Below the pieces are notes generated by a model that searched no databases, was not told where the DNA came from, and saw only the letters and a program-made list of their open reading frames with translations. The translations under genes were made by a program, and so were the position numbers. Of a stretch of 64,000 nt of DNA, positions 39,095 to 56,172 are shown piece after piece (position 1 is the first letter of the stretch; each line of letters starts with the position of its first letter). The DNA lies in assembly GCA_021613335.1 (NCBI GenBank), contig JAJTWR010000266.1:172001-236000 (forward strand), written 5' to 3'. Origin of the DNA: Whitmania pigra (Eukaryota; Annelida; Clitellata; Hirudinida; Haemopidae).

Positions 39095-41779
39095 CTAATC
39101 AACCTCTTCTATTGTTGGACCTGCTTTACCGTCGTTGGAGCTCCTCTGGTGGCCTCCACCTCCTCCTTGATGGAGTTTGGACATTATTGGCATGCAGACT
39201 TTTTCCAAATCCTTCTGTTTTGCTTCGTATTCTCCTTTGGTTGCTTGCTGAAGGAAAAGTTGTTAATGGGATTGCAACTATAGTCTAATTCGATATAAGT
39301 TAGTTGTATTTATTAGTTGTAAAAATTCTTGCGAGCGGCTACGGGATTTGAACTCCTAACAGAGCCACACCAAAGCGAAAGCCTCAATTACTCGACGTTC
39401 ATTCCACCGTTCAACTGAATCTTATAAACTGGTCGATCGATGGACCAATTTCATCCAATTTAGTTCATTATTTCAATTAGATGACACTAACCTGATTCGA
39501 TTCGAGCCATTTGAGAACATCATTGCACTTGTTGAGCACTGTGCTTTTGTCTTTTTCCGAGAATTTACTTTGAAGTCTCTCATCGTTAACCGTGGTCTTC
39601 AAACTGAACGCGTATCCCTCCAGATGGTTCTTGGCCGCAATCCTTTCCTGCTGTGCTTCATCTTCGTCCCTATACTTTTCCGCATCTCTTATCATTTTGT
39701 CTATTTGATCTTTTGTCAGACGTCCTTAGGCACAAACCGTAAACGGTTAATTAGATTCAAAAATTATTATCATAAACACTTTTCTAACTTCAAAGCTACT
39801 ATCGTCTAATATTCTGTAACTCATTTTAAAATTCAAATTTAAAAAAAAAATCAAAAGCAGCCTAAATAATCATAGTCGTAGTTAAGTATTTTCAAGTCAA
39901 GAAATTAACCTTTGTCGTTGGTAATAGTAATCTTATTTTCTCTGCCTGTGCTTTTATCAACTGCAGACACGTGCATGATTCCGTTGGCATCGATATCGAA
40001 GGTCACTTCAATCTGAGGTATGCCTCTGGGAGCAGGTGGGATTCCAGCGAGTTCAAACTTCCCCAAAAGATTGTTGTCTTTGGTCATTACCCTTTCTCCT
40101 TCGTAAACCTGAATCAGTACTCCAGGCTGGTTGTCTGCATATGTGGTGAAAATCTGAGTTTGCTTGGTCGGGATTGTGGTGTTCCGCTTTACCAGGTTGG
40201 CCATGACACCACCTGCCGTTTCGATACCGAGAGATAGTGGAGTGACATCGAGTAAAAGAAGATCTTGCACTTCATCCGACTGGTCTCCTGTGAGAATGGC
40301 CGCCTGAACAGCTAAAATTCAAGATTTGTAATGGTTTCAATTAGTTAAGAAAAATAACTGTGGCCCTAAGTAAGGTTTTCCCAAGTTAATACATCACAAT
40401 ACATGGAAGAACCTGATGCAGGTTATTTTAATACTTAGTAGTAATACTTTATGTGCCTACAAGTGGACATAGTTCTGAGCACAGTTAAACCAAATACTTT
40501 GACAGGCTTATCAAACCTGCACCATAAGCTACCGCCTCGTCAGGATTTATAGATTTGTTGAGCTCTCTGCCATGGAAATATTCCTGCAAGAGTTTCTGTA
40601 TCTTCGGAATCCTGGTCGACCCTCCGACTAAAATGATCTCAGCAATATTTGACTTGTCCATTTTTGCATCTTTCAGTGCCTTGTCAACGGGCTGCAATGT
40701 ATTTCTAAACAGGTCGGCGTTCAGCTCTTCGAACCTGGCCCTTGTGATGGTCGTATAAAAGTCTATGCCGTCGAAGAGAGAGTCGATTTCGATGTTCGCC
40801 TGAGTCGTACTGGAAAGGGTACGTTTAGCTCTTTCGCATGCAGTCCTCAGTCTTCTGAGAGCCCTCTTATTACTGCTGATGTCCTTACTGTTCTTTCTTT
40901 TGAACTCCTGCATGAAGTGCTCGACCATTCTGCTATCGAAATCCTCCCCTCCCAAGTGGGTGTCACCCGAGGTAGACTTCACCTCGAAAACTCCCCCGTC
41001 GATGGTCAGAATGGATACATCAAACGTTCCTCCGCCCAAGTCGAAAATGAGAACATTGGTTTCCTTATTGTTCTTTTTCTTGTCGAGTCCGTAAGCTATG
41101 GCAGCAGCTGTTGGTTCGTTGATGATCCTGAGTACGTTGAGACCCGCAATCGCCCCTGCGTCCTTGGTCGCTTGTCTTTGAGAGTCGTTGAAATAAGCTG
41201 GTACGGTTATAACTGCATCAGAAACTGCCTGTGGAGTTTCATGATCTAAAGTCACACAATCTTCAAAACCTATTATTTATTGATGTATTTGTTACTACAA
41301 GACGACTCAAGTAACAAGGACAGTGATAGGCGATTAAGGAAATAATTTGTAAATAAATTTACCGATCCAATAAATGACTCGGCAGTCTCCTTCATCTTCA
41401 ACAAAACCATCGACGAAATTTCCTCTGGAAAAAACGACTTCCTTTCTCCTTTATATTCTACCTGAATCTTTGGCTTTCCACTGTCATTAACCACTTTAAA
41501 AGGCCACAATTTCATGTCCGATTGCACGGATGGATCGTCAAAACGTCTGCCAATTAACCTCTTGGCATCGAAAACAGAATTCGTAGGATTCATTGCTACT
41601 TGGTTTTTAGCGGCATCGCCGATGAGTCTTTCCGTTTCTGTAAATGCTACATAGCTTGGAGTGGTCCTATTGCCTTGATCGTTAGCTATGATCTCAACTT
41701 TTCCATTCTGGAAGACTCCAACACATGAGTAAGTGGTGCCGAGATCGATTCCCACCCCTGGAGCCCTTCTTTTTGGCAT
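39095..41779 (-). CDS. HSPA8: Cytosolic heat shock protein 70
   Basis: Five in-phase exons: 41363-41779, 40517-41228, 39910-40311, 39492-39724 and 39095-39247, 638 residues, normal for the family. The ATPase domain has the IDLGTTYS phosphate loop, [43 protein letters not shown] and VGGSTRIPK. The substrate-binding domain starts near [14 protein letters not shown]. The C-terminus is a Gly-rich run ending EEVD, the cytosolic signature that binds TPR co-chaperones. The acceptor of exon 2 (CCACAG|GCAGTT) was chosen because it restores family spacing (FIGSAVSDAV). Stress-induced HSP70 genes are often intronless, so the four introns favour a constitutive (HSC70-like) gene. No clear heat-shock element was seen upstream. 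Confidence 0.95.
39325..39405 (-). repeat. Degenerate tRNA-Ser-like relic in an HSP70 intron
   Basis: Read on the minus strand it has GTCGAGTAATTGAGGC, close to the serine tRNA D-arm/A-box (GCCGAGTGGTTAAGGC), then GAGTTCAAATCCC like a B-box about 40 bp further. Acceptor and T-stem pairing is broken, so it is not a working tRNA. It may be a tRNA pseudogene or the head of an old SINE. It lies in the intron between HSP70 exons 4 and 5. Confidence 0.45.
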
Positions 41780-42073
41780 ATTTATAGATTTTAAAATGTC
41801 AGAGCCTTAAGGAGCGATCCTCTTTTTGATTTCGAGGTAAATGTATGTTGTCAAGGTTTCGGTTGACGTAATATTCGTAGCCTCTTTATGTTTTCTATAA
41901 AGTATTTTTCTTTAAAAATTTGAACATAGTTGAAGTAATACTTTTTTTTTAAATTTGTCTTCAAAGAATTATAATCTTCATATTTATTCAGAAACATCCT
42001 GTTTTTCTTAGTGCTGTTTTCATCGAATCATGTGATTTGGCCTAGTTTGACTTTGTTTTTTCTCAATAAAAAA

Positions 42074-43439
42074 ATGGTTGCAGAAAATTCTTCTGCGATT
42101 TTGTTTCTGCATTTACTAGTTTTAAGATCCATATCGTCTCAAATCCCGGTCGTTTTATGGCATGGAATGGGTTAGAATTGTTGCATTGCTTTCAAAATCT
42201 TTTATTTTTACTAATGAAAATTTTCATATTTAATTGTATGATTTATTTTGAAAAGGCTTGACAATAAAGGGCGAAAAATGTTAAACCCGTTATCAATAAA
42301 TTAGGGAACTTAAGTTTTAGTAAGCTAATTATTAATCAAATGAGATTTAATAATATCAGCTAATGATGGCGTTTGAATGCGTTGAAAAAATGTTGACAGA
42401 AAAAAATATTTGATTAAATCTAACATAACAAAATTATGCATCTCATTTTAAAGTTGTTAATATTACATTAAATTTTGAAGTGATGACAAATCAAATCATA
42501 AATATTACATTTTCAGAAAGATTTTTTATTGCTTTAGGTGATGTCAGCAGAGGGCCCATATCCTTGGGGCCCATTATTGCAATGATTGAAAAAGAGATTC
42601 CTGGCATTTACATAAAGTCAATCAGGATTGGAAAAAATGATTTTGAGGTCAGGAGAATGTTGTTAACTAATGTTATTTTAACGAAGCACTTGCATGTTTT
42701 GTGAATTTACGAGCACTAATATTCATCATTATCACTATCTCTGATTTACATTATTTAAATATGATCATTGTTATCATGCCAGGATATATTCAACAGCTTC
42801 TTCAAAGATTCCAGCTCCCAAATTAGTATGGTTTGTCAGGAACTTTCTGCAGATCCAAATTTGAAAAATGGTTTCAATGCGATCGGATTCTCTCAAGGGG
42901 GCCAATTTTTGTGAATATTATTTTTGCTTTTTGCCTGTAAATATTTCAGAAACTAGCATTTTTTATTGCTTGACAAGCACTTATTATTTAATAAGTTAGC
43001 AAATGAAGGTTAAAATGATGATATTGATGAAAATGTGTGCGATAATGATAATGATGACGATAAAGTTGTTGGTTTCCATGGCGACGTGAATTTCAGACGA
43101 GCGTTGGTCCAGAGGTGTTCTTCCCTTAAGGTGAAGAATTTGATATCTATGGCAGGCCAACATCAGGGTTGTTGTTTATTCATAAATTGATAATTTATTT
43201 ATTACTTTATTGACAAAAATCAGTGCAAATAATAAATAAATAATGTACTAATTGTTTATATGCATTAATTTAGTTGATCTTTTCTCTTTTAACCAGGTGT
43301 GTTTGGCTTACCAAAGTGCACACCGGAATGGTCTCATATTTGTGAATATATTAGAAAAGTATTATCAAAGAGTGCCTATGAGAGGTAAGTAAAAATAGTG
43401 ATGTTACTACTAATAATAATGATAAAGATAATGATGATG

Positions 43440-43475
<36 letters not shown>

Positions 43476-44707
43476 GTAATGATTATATTAATAATTATGA
43501 CACTGTTAACAATGATACTAATACTGCTGATAACATTAATATTGATCATAATTGATTGAAATAATAATAATAACAATCATAGAAATGCGACATAACGACA
43601 TAATTCTTAGAGTATCAGGTTAGTTTGATCTATAAATCATTATTAGGAAACCAACGTCAATATCCAATGTTTAAATGGTAATGGATTGAGTTTTTTTGTT
43701 GCAGTCATTTTCAAGATCAGTAAGTATGCAACTAATTTGTTTCATCTTGTTAGGATGTTTTGTACCCTACATCTCATTGAGACTATCATCATTATCATAG
43801 TCACTTCATTAGAGATTGTTACCATCATCATCATTATCATTCCACTAGTCAGGGTTGACTTATCATAACCACAGTGTTGTCCAAGCACAGTATTGGCACG
43901 ACCCCTTACAAGAAGATGTTTATAAACTCAAGAGCAAATTCCTCGCTAACATCAATCAGGAACAGGTTATTAAGCCAATTAATTAATTAACTAACTAAAT
44001 CACTAGTTAAACCCCATTAACATAATTTATGGTAATCATACACTCTCTCCTCCTGCAGGGTTTCAACTCGACCTACAGGGAGAACCTGATTCACTTGAGC
44101 AACTTCGTCCTGGTGAAGGCGAACAACGATTCCGTCGTCATCCCTCGAGAGAGTGAGGTGAGCCTCCCATGCCACGCTCGCCGCTTTTAGAAAATTTGAA
44201 AATAAAAAATAAATTGAGTGCAGTTGATTTTATTCGCTTAACTTCAGTGGTTTGGCTACTACAAACCTGGACAAGTGATTGATCTTTACAAGCTGGAAGA
44301 AAGCGACCTCTACGTTAAGGTCAGCAGAGATGCTTCTCCATAATTATACGTTTACATGTTGGTGGTTAATCATTAGCACTACTGTCATCGACATTAATTA
44401 TGGAATAATTTGTGCCTCAACATTAATTATGATAGAATAATTGAACTTGACATCAGTTGTAAGTTAGTGGTATATTCAACGATCCACCTGATACCCAATG
44501 AATCACTTGTCCGAGCCATTATTAAATAAATTAAGCAGTTAAATTAACATTTTAACATTGGATCATTATCATCATCATTAGGACCTGCTAGGATTGAAAG
44601 TACTGAAGGAAAGTGGTCGTCTGAAGTTCCTCTCCTACGACGGAGACCATCTCCATTTTAAGAAGGAATGGTTCCTCCAGAACATCATCGAGAAATTCCT
44701 CAAGTGA
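42074..44707 (+). CDS. PPT1: Palmitoyl-protein thioesterase 1
   Basis: Nine in-phase exons: 42074-42170, 42538-42647, 42783-42910, 43097-43167, 43297-43384, 43875-43965, 44059-44157, 44248-44319 and 44582-44707, 293 residues (human about 306). This lysosomal hydrolase removes fatty acyl groups from S-acylated cysteines. A signal peptide is followed by VVLWHGMGD. The nucleophile elbow is GFSQGGQFL, with GQHQGVFGLP, YWHDP and QYxxD-type motifs downstream. The catalytic Asp region is [16 protein letters not shown], and the catalytic His is in DGDHLHF. Two of the three family disulfides look intact (VCQELS with [18 protein letters not shown]). The family's DSCCNP is DVSRGP here, so the vicinal Cys pair is lost. 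The length and all catalytic motifs indicate a working enzyme. Confidence 0.95.
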
Positions 44708-45606
44708 TGGTGATAATGATGACGACTGGTCGCGATAGTGATATAGATAATTCATATCCTGGTTACAACAGAGATGCATGATTTTTAAATGAATGATGTA
44801 AATCAAGGTCTATTTATTAAGTTTTGCAGATCACAACTTGTTATGGCTCCTTCCTTCCTTCCTTTTTTCATTCATCCATCTATGTGTCCATCTATACTTT
44901 AATTAATTTATAAATGCCTTTGAAAGTATTGATGTAGCATTGGTCTCAAAAAACTTTAAAATTAAAGATTAAAAGCTTCAGTAATTTAATTTTTGTCTTG
45001 CTTTGCAAAATCTCTCAGTGTCATCAAAGTTTTTCCTTTGAAACTCATTTTATAGTTTTTAACTTTTTTTAAAATTTTATAACATCAATGTGATGCTTCA
45101 TGATGCAGTGCAGGATGTGTTAAATAACTGATTCGATGCTCATTAAAATAGCGTAATTTTTTAATGGCGAAGTATCATTTATTTCTGTCAAATGCAATGT
45201 TTTTTTTTATGGTGTGCATCACATAATCAAGATGATTTTGAATAATTTTCGTGGGAAGTTTGATCCATTTTTATTCCAGCAGCAAAAATTCCAATAAAAA
45301 TGGCATCTTGTGTTTCTAAACTTGAAATTGTTGAATGTTGGTGAACAGCAAGTAGCTCTCAATTCTAAAAACAGCGAATGGTGTGTGTGTATGGAACAAC
45401 TTTAAAATCTTTCCAAGTTCAAATGTTGGCGGAGTTTCAGGAGCAACGTATATTTTCTTAATGTTTAACATTCTGGTCTTCAAATTTTAGCTTATTGCTC
45501 TAAATATTAGAGATTTAATGTAGGATCGTCTTCTAAATTACAATCATCCGTTTTGGGCACATAGAACTAAACGAATTTGTTTTTCAAAAGTTGAGGAAAA
45601 GCAGAG
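44708..45606. other. Gap between PPT1 and arrestin
   Basis: PPT1 3' UTR and arrestin 5' flank. No coding exon is firmly supported; an upstream arrestin exon encoding the missing N-terminal strand could lie here but was not found. Confidence 0.5.
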
Positions 45607-46193
45607 ATGTTAAGTGGAGTGATTCAGGTGAGTACGGAAAGGTTTAGCGACACTACAGGTGTGATGCAAGCTAAATGGAACCCACAATTAAGCGGGTAAC
45701 TGACTGGTTCTTGCAATGGTGCGTTAAAGTGATTTAACTGCAATCAATAATTATCTTATTATTTTACCATCATCAATGTGGTTGCAATTAAAATCGCCGG
45801 TGCCAGCGACTAAGACGATTCCATATAAAAGACCGGAGTGAGTCTGTGTGCTCTTAACATTTGCTTCAGAGGTCGAAAAAGTTGAACGGACAAAATAAGA
45901 AAAAAAAATACTAAAAGTGGATTTAGAGTTTATTTAAAAGAATACGTTAAATTTACGAATTTAGCTGTAAGCCTAAAAGTTCGATACAAATTCTTAGGAC
46001 GATGCAGGTACAAAAGATTTCTGCCTCCGATAATGTTAACAGGTTTATATACATTTATCATCATAATATAAAAAAAATAAAGTACTGACAGCACTGTTAA
46101 TAAAATCAGAATTATCAAGAAGGCAGCGCCAAGTGGAAGGGTTAGACTTGTTCATCATCATCACCATCACCATCATCATCATCATCATCATCA

Positions 46194-46226
<33 letters not shown>

Positions 46227-49200
46227 AATCGCAATCGACAAAGTTATTTCCACCACCATTTAGGTTACCCTATGCATGGGCCAAAGGGATTTCATCGATT
46301 ATTTTACTCATGTAGAGATTATTGGTGAGTTTGAAGGACTTTTCTAAGCGTATGCATTAACAACAATTACATAACATCGAACTAGTAATTAAATTAATAC
46401 ACTAATCCCCTCTATTAATTTATAAATACTAATACTAATACTAAATACTAATTTCGATGATAAGATGGCGTTGTGGAGGTGGACAAGGAGAAGATACGAG
46501 GTGTGGAAGTTGTCATGTTGACGTTGACGGGAGTTTTCAGATACGGAAGGGATGACGCAGAAAGTCTCGGTAGGTTATCCATCTAATCCACCACCCTATC
46601 CATCTAATCCACCACCCTATCCATCTAATCCACCACCCTATCCATCTAATCCACCACCCTATCCATCTAATCCACCACCCTATCCATCTAATCCACCACC
46701 CTATCCATCTAATCCACCACCCTATCCATCTAATCCACCACCCTATCCATCTAATCCACCACCCTATCCATCTAATCCACCACCCTATCCATCTAATCCA
46801 CCACCCTATCCATCTAATCCACCACCCTATCCATCTAATCCACCACCCTATCCATCTAATCCACCACCCTATCCATCTAATCCACCACCCTATCCATCTA
46901 ATCCACCACCCTATCCATCTAATCCACCATTCCATCATTCGTGCCTCTGCAGTCTTTATACAATCTGTAGCTTTAATAGTGAGCACTAAACTTATTTTTC
47001 AAATGAAGAATTGCAATATTTCAAAGCACTCACATTTAATCGATTTGTTTCCATATTATTCGTAAAATGTGACAATTTTTCCGAAAAAACAGGGATGGAT
47101 TTTAGGAAGGAGTTGTTCAAATGCAACCAGCAGATTTACCCTGTGGTGAGGAAGAAGAAACTCAACATGACCCCATTTCAAGAGAGGGTCATCAACAAAC
47201 TGGGTCATGACAGGGCATTCCCCTTTATTGTTGAGGTGATTGAGTTAATAATAGTCGTAAATAATTGATTCATAAAAATCAAATGTGGTAACATAAATAT
47301 TATTATGGACATACTAAATTAATTGATATGAATATTAATGTGGATTTACTAAATTGGTTCTAAGCTACCAAGGAGTGCTCCAGCATCAGTGTCTCTACAA
47401 GTTGAGCCTGGAGAACCAGGAAAGGTAAGCTAAGCTCACTCAATTCGTTAACATTTATTTATTTATTCCCAATTTATTCAAATTATGTAAACCTCCTTTC
47501 TATGATTGACTCACTCCATTTTGACCTTGGTGATTATTGAATGCGTCCTTACATATTATCAATTAATTAATTAATAATAAGCCTTGCGGCGTGGATTACG
47601 ACCTGAGATGCTACATCACCGACGATGTCAATCAGCAAGTCAATCCAAAGGATTCCGTTTCCATGGTAATCAGGAAGCTGACCTTTGCTCCGCCCAGAAT
47701 TTCAGGTTGGAGAAAATCATATGTTTATTTATTTATTTATTTGAAAATCATATGGAAATGGTATTTGCTATTTGTATTTACTTCAATGACGAATAGTGTC
47801 GTGACCCAAATTGTTTTTCATGTAAACCATTTAGAAAATTGATTGTCTAAGATTGTATTTGTAATTGTATTTGAGAATAATCGACTACCTACTGCACAAT
47901 AATAATAATACAGGTGAGAGTGCACCATCAGGTGAAACTGTCAAGGATTTCAAAGGAAACGGAAAAGTCAGACTGGAAATGTCGCTTGCCAGAGAGGTTT
48001 TTGATGATGATGATGATGAGGATGGTGATGATGACGATGACGACGACGATGATGATGATGACAATAAGGATGATGTTGGTAACGATAACTAGGTTCATTA
48101 TCATGGAGAAGCGGTGGATGTGAACGTTTCCATACAAAACAGTTCCAACAAAACAGCAAGGAGGATCAAATTGACCAGTTGGTGGATATAAAATAAAATA
48201 AAATAACATTAACGAGTTTCAATATCGATTTTATCATAAAAAATGAAAATAATTATTCTGAGCATGACAATTATTACTAAAATTATAAGTATGACAATCA
48301 CTGCAAGCATTAGAAAGCATGCATTGTGCATTGTCATAAATGCAGTCATTCAATTGGCCGAAATCACACTCCACAAGAGAACCAGTTATAGAAGAACAGT
48401 GGCTGAACTCGAATCAGAGTAAGTTAGATGAACCAATTGTGCAGAAAAATCAGTTATACATAAAATCATTATTATAAATTTATTAATAATTAATAAATAA
48501 TTTAATCATTATTAGTGTATTAATGAGACTTAAATTTGCATACCAATGATCCATTCAGAGAAGGATTCCCGCTACAACCTGGACAGATGAGCTTCTGCAG
48601 AAGTTACCAACTCATTCCAACTCTGAACAGAAGCAGAGACAAGATCGGACTGGCTCTCGATGGAAAACTCAAATACGAGGATACTGGACTAGCCTCTTCA
48701 ACCATGTTTAACCGATTAAAATTTACTTTTCTCATGAATATATAAATAGATATTTTTATTTAAATATTCTTTTTCTTTGATTTCTTATAGATTATAATTA
48801 TAACTTAAAATTTAAAATATTTCTTGCCAACTTGTCAATAACAGCAAAGAAACCATTTCAGCATCCACAATTTCAAGGAAAGAGACGACTTAGGCATCAT
48901 AATCACTTACCTCGTCAGAGCCAAGGTCATATTCGGGATTGGAACCAAGTTTGTGTTAACCCTAACCCTAACCCTAACCTAATTTGAATCCTAAATTGTG
49001 TTATATTCCTCGTTACTACCACACCAGTGATGTCACTCTGGAGGTGCCCTTCATCTTGAGTAATCCAAGCAAGTATGCATCGGGTGAGATTCCACCCAAG
49101 TTCTTGACTGGACACGAGGAAGAGGATGAAGTTCGCCGGAAGTTCTCAGGGTAATATCATTATCATCATCATCATCATCATCATCATTATTATCACACTC

Positions 49201-49462
49201 CTATGTTATTCACTAGTAGTACTTTGACATCTTAAAAATCCATAAAATATAGCAAACTATTGATGTCGTTATAATTACGAAATAGCGCTACGTAAATACT
49301 TGACAGTACAAATAACCCATTCAACGCTATCATTAACAAACCTTTCACGACCAACTCATCTCCATCCGCAGAGAATTTGAAAATCAGGAGAGGGAAAGTC
49401 TGTTCCATGACTTCAGCAAACTGTGCACTGTTGAATCTTCGAAATCAACAACAAAATTCTGA
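45607..49462 (+). CDS. ARRB1: Beta-arrestin
   Basis: Thirteen exons, all in phase: 45607-45627, 46264-46324, 46465-46569, 47093-47235, 47365-47424, 47582-47705, 47914-47996, 48093-48177, 48346-48418, 48559-48705, 48862-48948, 49028-49150 and 49372-49462, 400 residues. Arrestins bind active phosphorylated GPCRs at the membrane, stop G-protein coupling and link to endocytosis. N-domain motifs: [36 protein letters not shown]-domain: [14 protein letters not shown], the gate loop [17 protein letters not shown] and VTLEVPFIL. The C-tail ends near [11 protein letters not shown], reminiscent of the AP2-binding FxxF of beta-arrestins but without the basic residue. The short first exon gives MLSGVIQ, so the usual KVFKK phosphate-sensing strand is missing from this model; the start is the least certain part. 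Confidence 0.9.
46151..46227 (+). repeat. (CAT)n microsatellite in arrestin intron 1
   Basis: Nearly uninterrupted CAT/CAC triplets for about 75 bp, between arrestin exons 1 and 2. Confidence 0.85.
46571..46930 (+). repeat. 21-bp minisatellite, about 17 copies, in arrestin intron 3
   Basis: The unit is TATCCATCTAATCCACCACCC, repeated about 17 times with almost no divergence until the last copy (CCACCATTCC). It starts a few bases after the 5' splice site of exon 3 (CTCG|gtaggt at 46570). Because 21 is divisible by three, long readings are open on both strands (YPSNPPP and WWIRWIG repeats), but flanking exons and phase show it is intronic. Confidence 0.93.
48957..48980 (+). repeat. Interstitial telomeric repeat (CCCTAA)n in an arrestin intron
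   Basis: Three to four copies of AACCCT lie just after the donor of the exon ending at 48948. Short, but exact. Confidence 0.75.
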
Positions 49463-50334
49463 TCGACAAAGTTGAAATCGTTGAAAAGTAACGCATCAAT
49501 CAGTGCTTGAACTTTGATAAATTATCAGCCCAATGTCAGCCATTCTTTGGGGTTTTGTTTTTATACTACTTGAAATTGTTTCCTTATTAAATTAATTACA
49601 CGAGTCATAATTAATGAAAATAATATTGTAGCTGTTGTCATCGGCAATCAATCTTTGGCCACTCCATCTTGATTGCTAGTCATCAGATTTCTTGGGTTGT
49701 TTATTCAATTGATTCGTAAGCACAGAATATAATAAAGACGCTTACATTAGATGCTTATTACTTACAGCTTGCGCAAATTTCTGAATAATTACATAATTTA
49801 AGTAAAGTTGTGAATATTTAAGACATTTTATAAATACTCTACTTAGAATTTAAAAAATTGGAATTTATCAATTAGCCGGGTGTCAGTTTATATTTAATTA
49901 TCAGGGCAAATATCTAACTAGTCTTGTTGTTAGTGAATTTCACAACTTGAGATTTCGAAGGACTCAGTAAGAAAGACAGATGAATGTAATTTATTTGAGC
50001 AAATAACAAGAAAATAGACTGTAAAGTACATCTCGTAAATGATTACTTATAAAACTTCAACGCACTCGTAATCTTCCTGAGATGATAACAATGTATCAGT
50101 GGCGCCTTTATTACACCTCGAACAGTAAGTCCTCTTTGTAATCAGAAAATCAACCAAACATTCACAGTATTGTGTGGCTACAAAATTTCTTTTGATTTTG
50201 TGCAATTTTGTATGAATTTCTCTTAATTACTCTCCGCAAAATTTGTTCTCAAGGTGTCAGTGGGGAAAAACTTGTTCTATTTAAAACTAATGAATTGAAA
50301 CGATACAAGACGTGTTTTCGTAGACAATCTTCTG
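49463..50334. other. Gap between arrestin and PRKX (3' ends converge)
   Basis: 3' UTRs of convergent genes, AT-rich. No supported exon. Confidence 0.5.
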
Positions 50335-54939
<4,605 letters not shown>

Positions 54940-55978
54940 TCACCTTCTACAAACGAGGTACGTACAAGCACTGAGGTCCCTCTTGTGCTCATGCGCACGA
55001 GGAAGTTCATCGCCCACCTCCACAGACAAATCACTGACGAACAGCTCCATTTTATATCTATGCTCATGAGCGGCAGAAGGAGTGGGAGTGGCGGCAATTT
55101 GATTGTCTGAAGAATCGAAGACGTCTTCTTCCAAAATATCTCTTTTTGGCGACCATTTTTTGTCCATTTTGCTCGATTTGTTTGCTTGATTTCTCGGCCG
55201 CGTCACTTCCGTTCTGCAGATCAGAAGTTCTTGAAGGGTGCGTTTTCTTTCCTCCAATGTTTTCAACTTGTTGCCCAACAATCTCATCAGAGAGGAGGCC
55301 CTGTCGATGCTCCTGGAAACTTTGTACAGTTCTATTTTTAGTCTCTCTGACGTCATCTCGTCTAAATTTAGCAATTCCCTGGAGCAGGTTTTTGGCTCCG
55401 TTTTTCCACTAATGAGCTGCTCTTCTTGTTTGCGTCTATTTTCGATTTTACATATTTTGCGGCCGTGGCGACGTCGGCCGTAGATGTCGCCGGTGGTGAC
55501 CTTAGTCGACCTTGAGTGCAAAAGGACTTTGTGGGAAGTTTCGGCTAAGGAATTGTTTCGCTTTCTTTCTTTCGCTTCTAAGTCGCCGTTGTTCGTTTCG
55601 TTTTCTGGACGTTCGCACATTTCTGTTTTTATGACGTCTCTGCTCAGCATGACGTCATCCTCGACGACGTCATCGTTCATGACTTTATTTTTTTCCGTTT
55701 TGATTTCCACTTCAGGGGAATTGTCCCGAGAGGCGTTCTTGGAGTTGTTTATTTCTTTGGTTTCGTTATTCGACTCCTGCAAACCGGATATAGTTTTAAG
55801 TCTCTTTGCCATTGGATTCTTAATTGAAGCTAGTCTCTTTTGGGCTTTTAGGAACATTAGTGATGATGGTAATGATGATGATGCTGATGATGATGATGAC
55901 GACGAAGAGGATGATATCGGTCTAACAAGTGCCGAGGTAATCTTAGGCAGAAGAAAAGGAAATTTCCGAACATTCTGA

Positions 55979-56009
<31 letters not shown>

Positions 56010-56172
56010 GTACGAGTACATGAACCGATAGTGTGGTCAGTGATGATGATGATGATGGTAGTGCTGCTGCTGCTGATGATGATGATGATGGTGGTGATGA
56101 TGACGGTGAGGACGAAGATAGGTTATCGTCTTCTTCGCTTTCTTTGTTCTTGATTATCTTCAAGAAGCGACT
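54940..56172 (-). CDS. Serine-rich, coiled-coil protein (partial, unknown)
   Basis: A single long reading of about 410 codons ending in TAG/TAA near 54940. The upstream edge is probably an acceptor (TTTTTAG|TCGCTTC, exon from about 56172) entered in phase 2, so the true start is likely in an unseen upstream exon. The N-terminal 110 residues are mostly serine, encoded by ATC/TCA-type triplet repeats. The middle is rich in Glu, Lys and Asn with an NPMAKRLK basic patch and GRRRHGRK. A coiled coil follows (LNLDEMTSERLKIELYKVS, LMRLLGNKLKTLEERKRTL). The basic patches suggest a nuclear location (inference). No family recognised. Confidence 0.55.

Noticed and set aside
40555..41249. Plus-strand readings of 67-110 codons
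   Set aside because: Antisense shadows of HSP70 exon 2.
41780..42073. Search for heat-shock elements in the HSP70 upstream region
   Set aside because: No convincing run of alternating nGAAn/nTTCn units; the gene has introns and is more likely constitutive.
46537..46989. Two long overlapping readings on opposite strands (YPSNPPP and WWIRWIG repeats), like a structural or antimicrobial repeat protein
   Set aside because: They come from a 21-bp minisatellite inside an arrestin intron. The flanking exons join in phase without it, and a repeat of length divisible by three stays open by default.
55146..55978. Plus-strand readings of 81-164 codons
   Set aside because: Antisense shadows of the longer serine-rich minus-strand frame; neither strand has a recognised domain, but the minus frame is longer and has a coiled coil.
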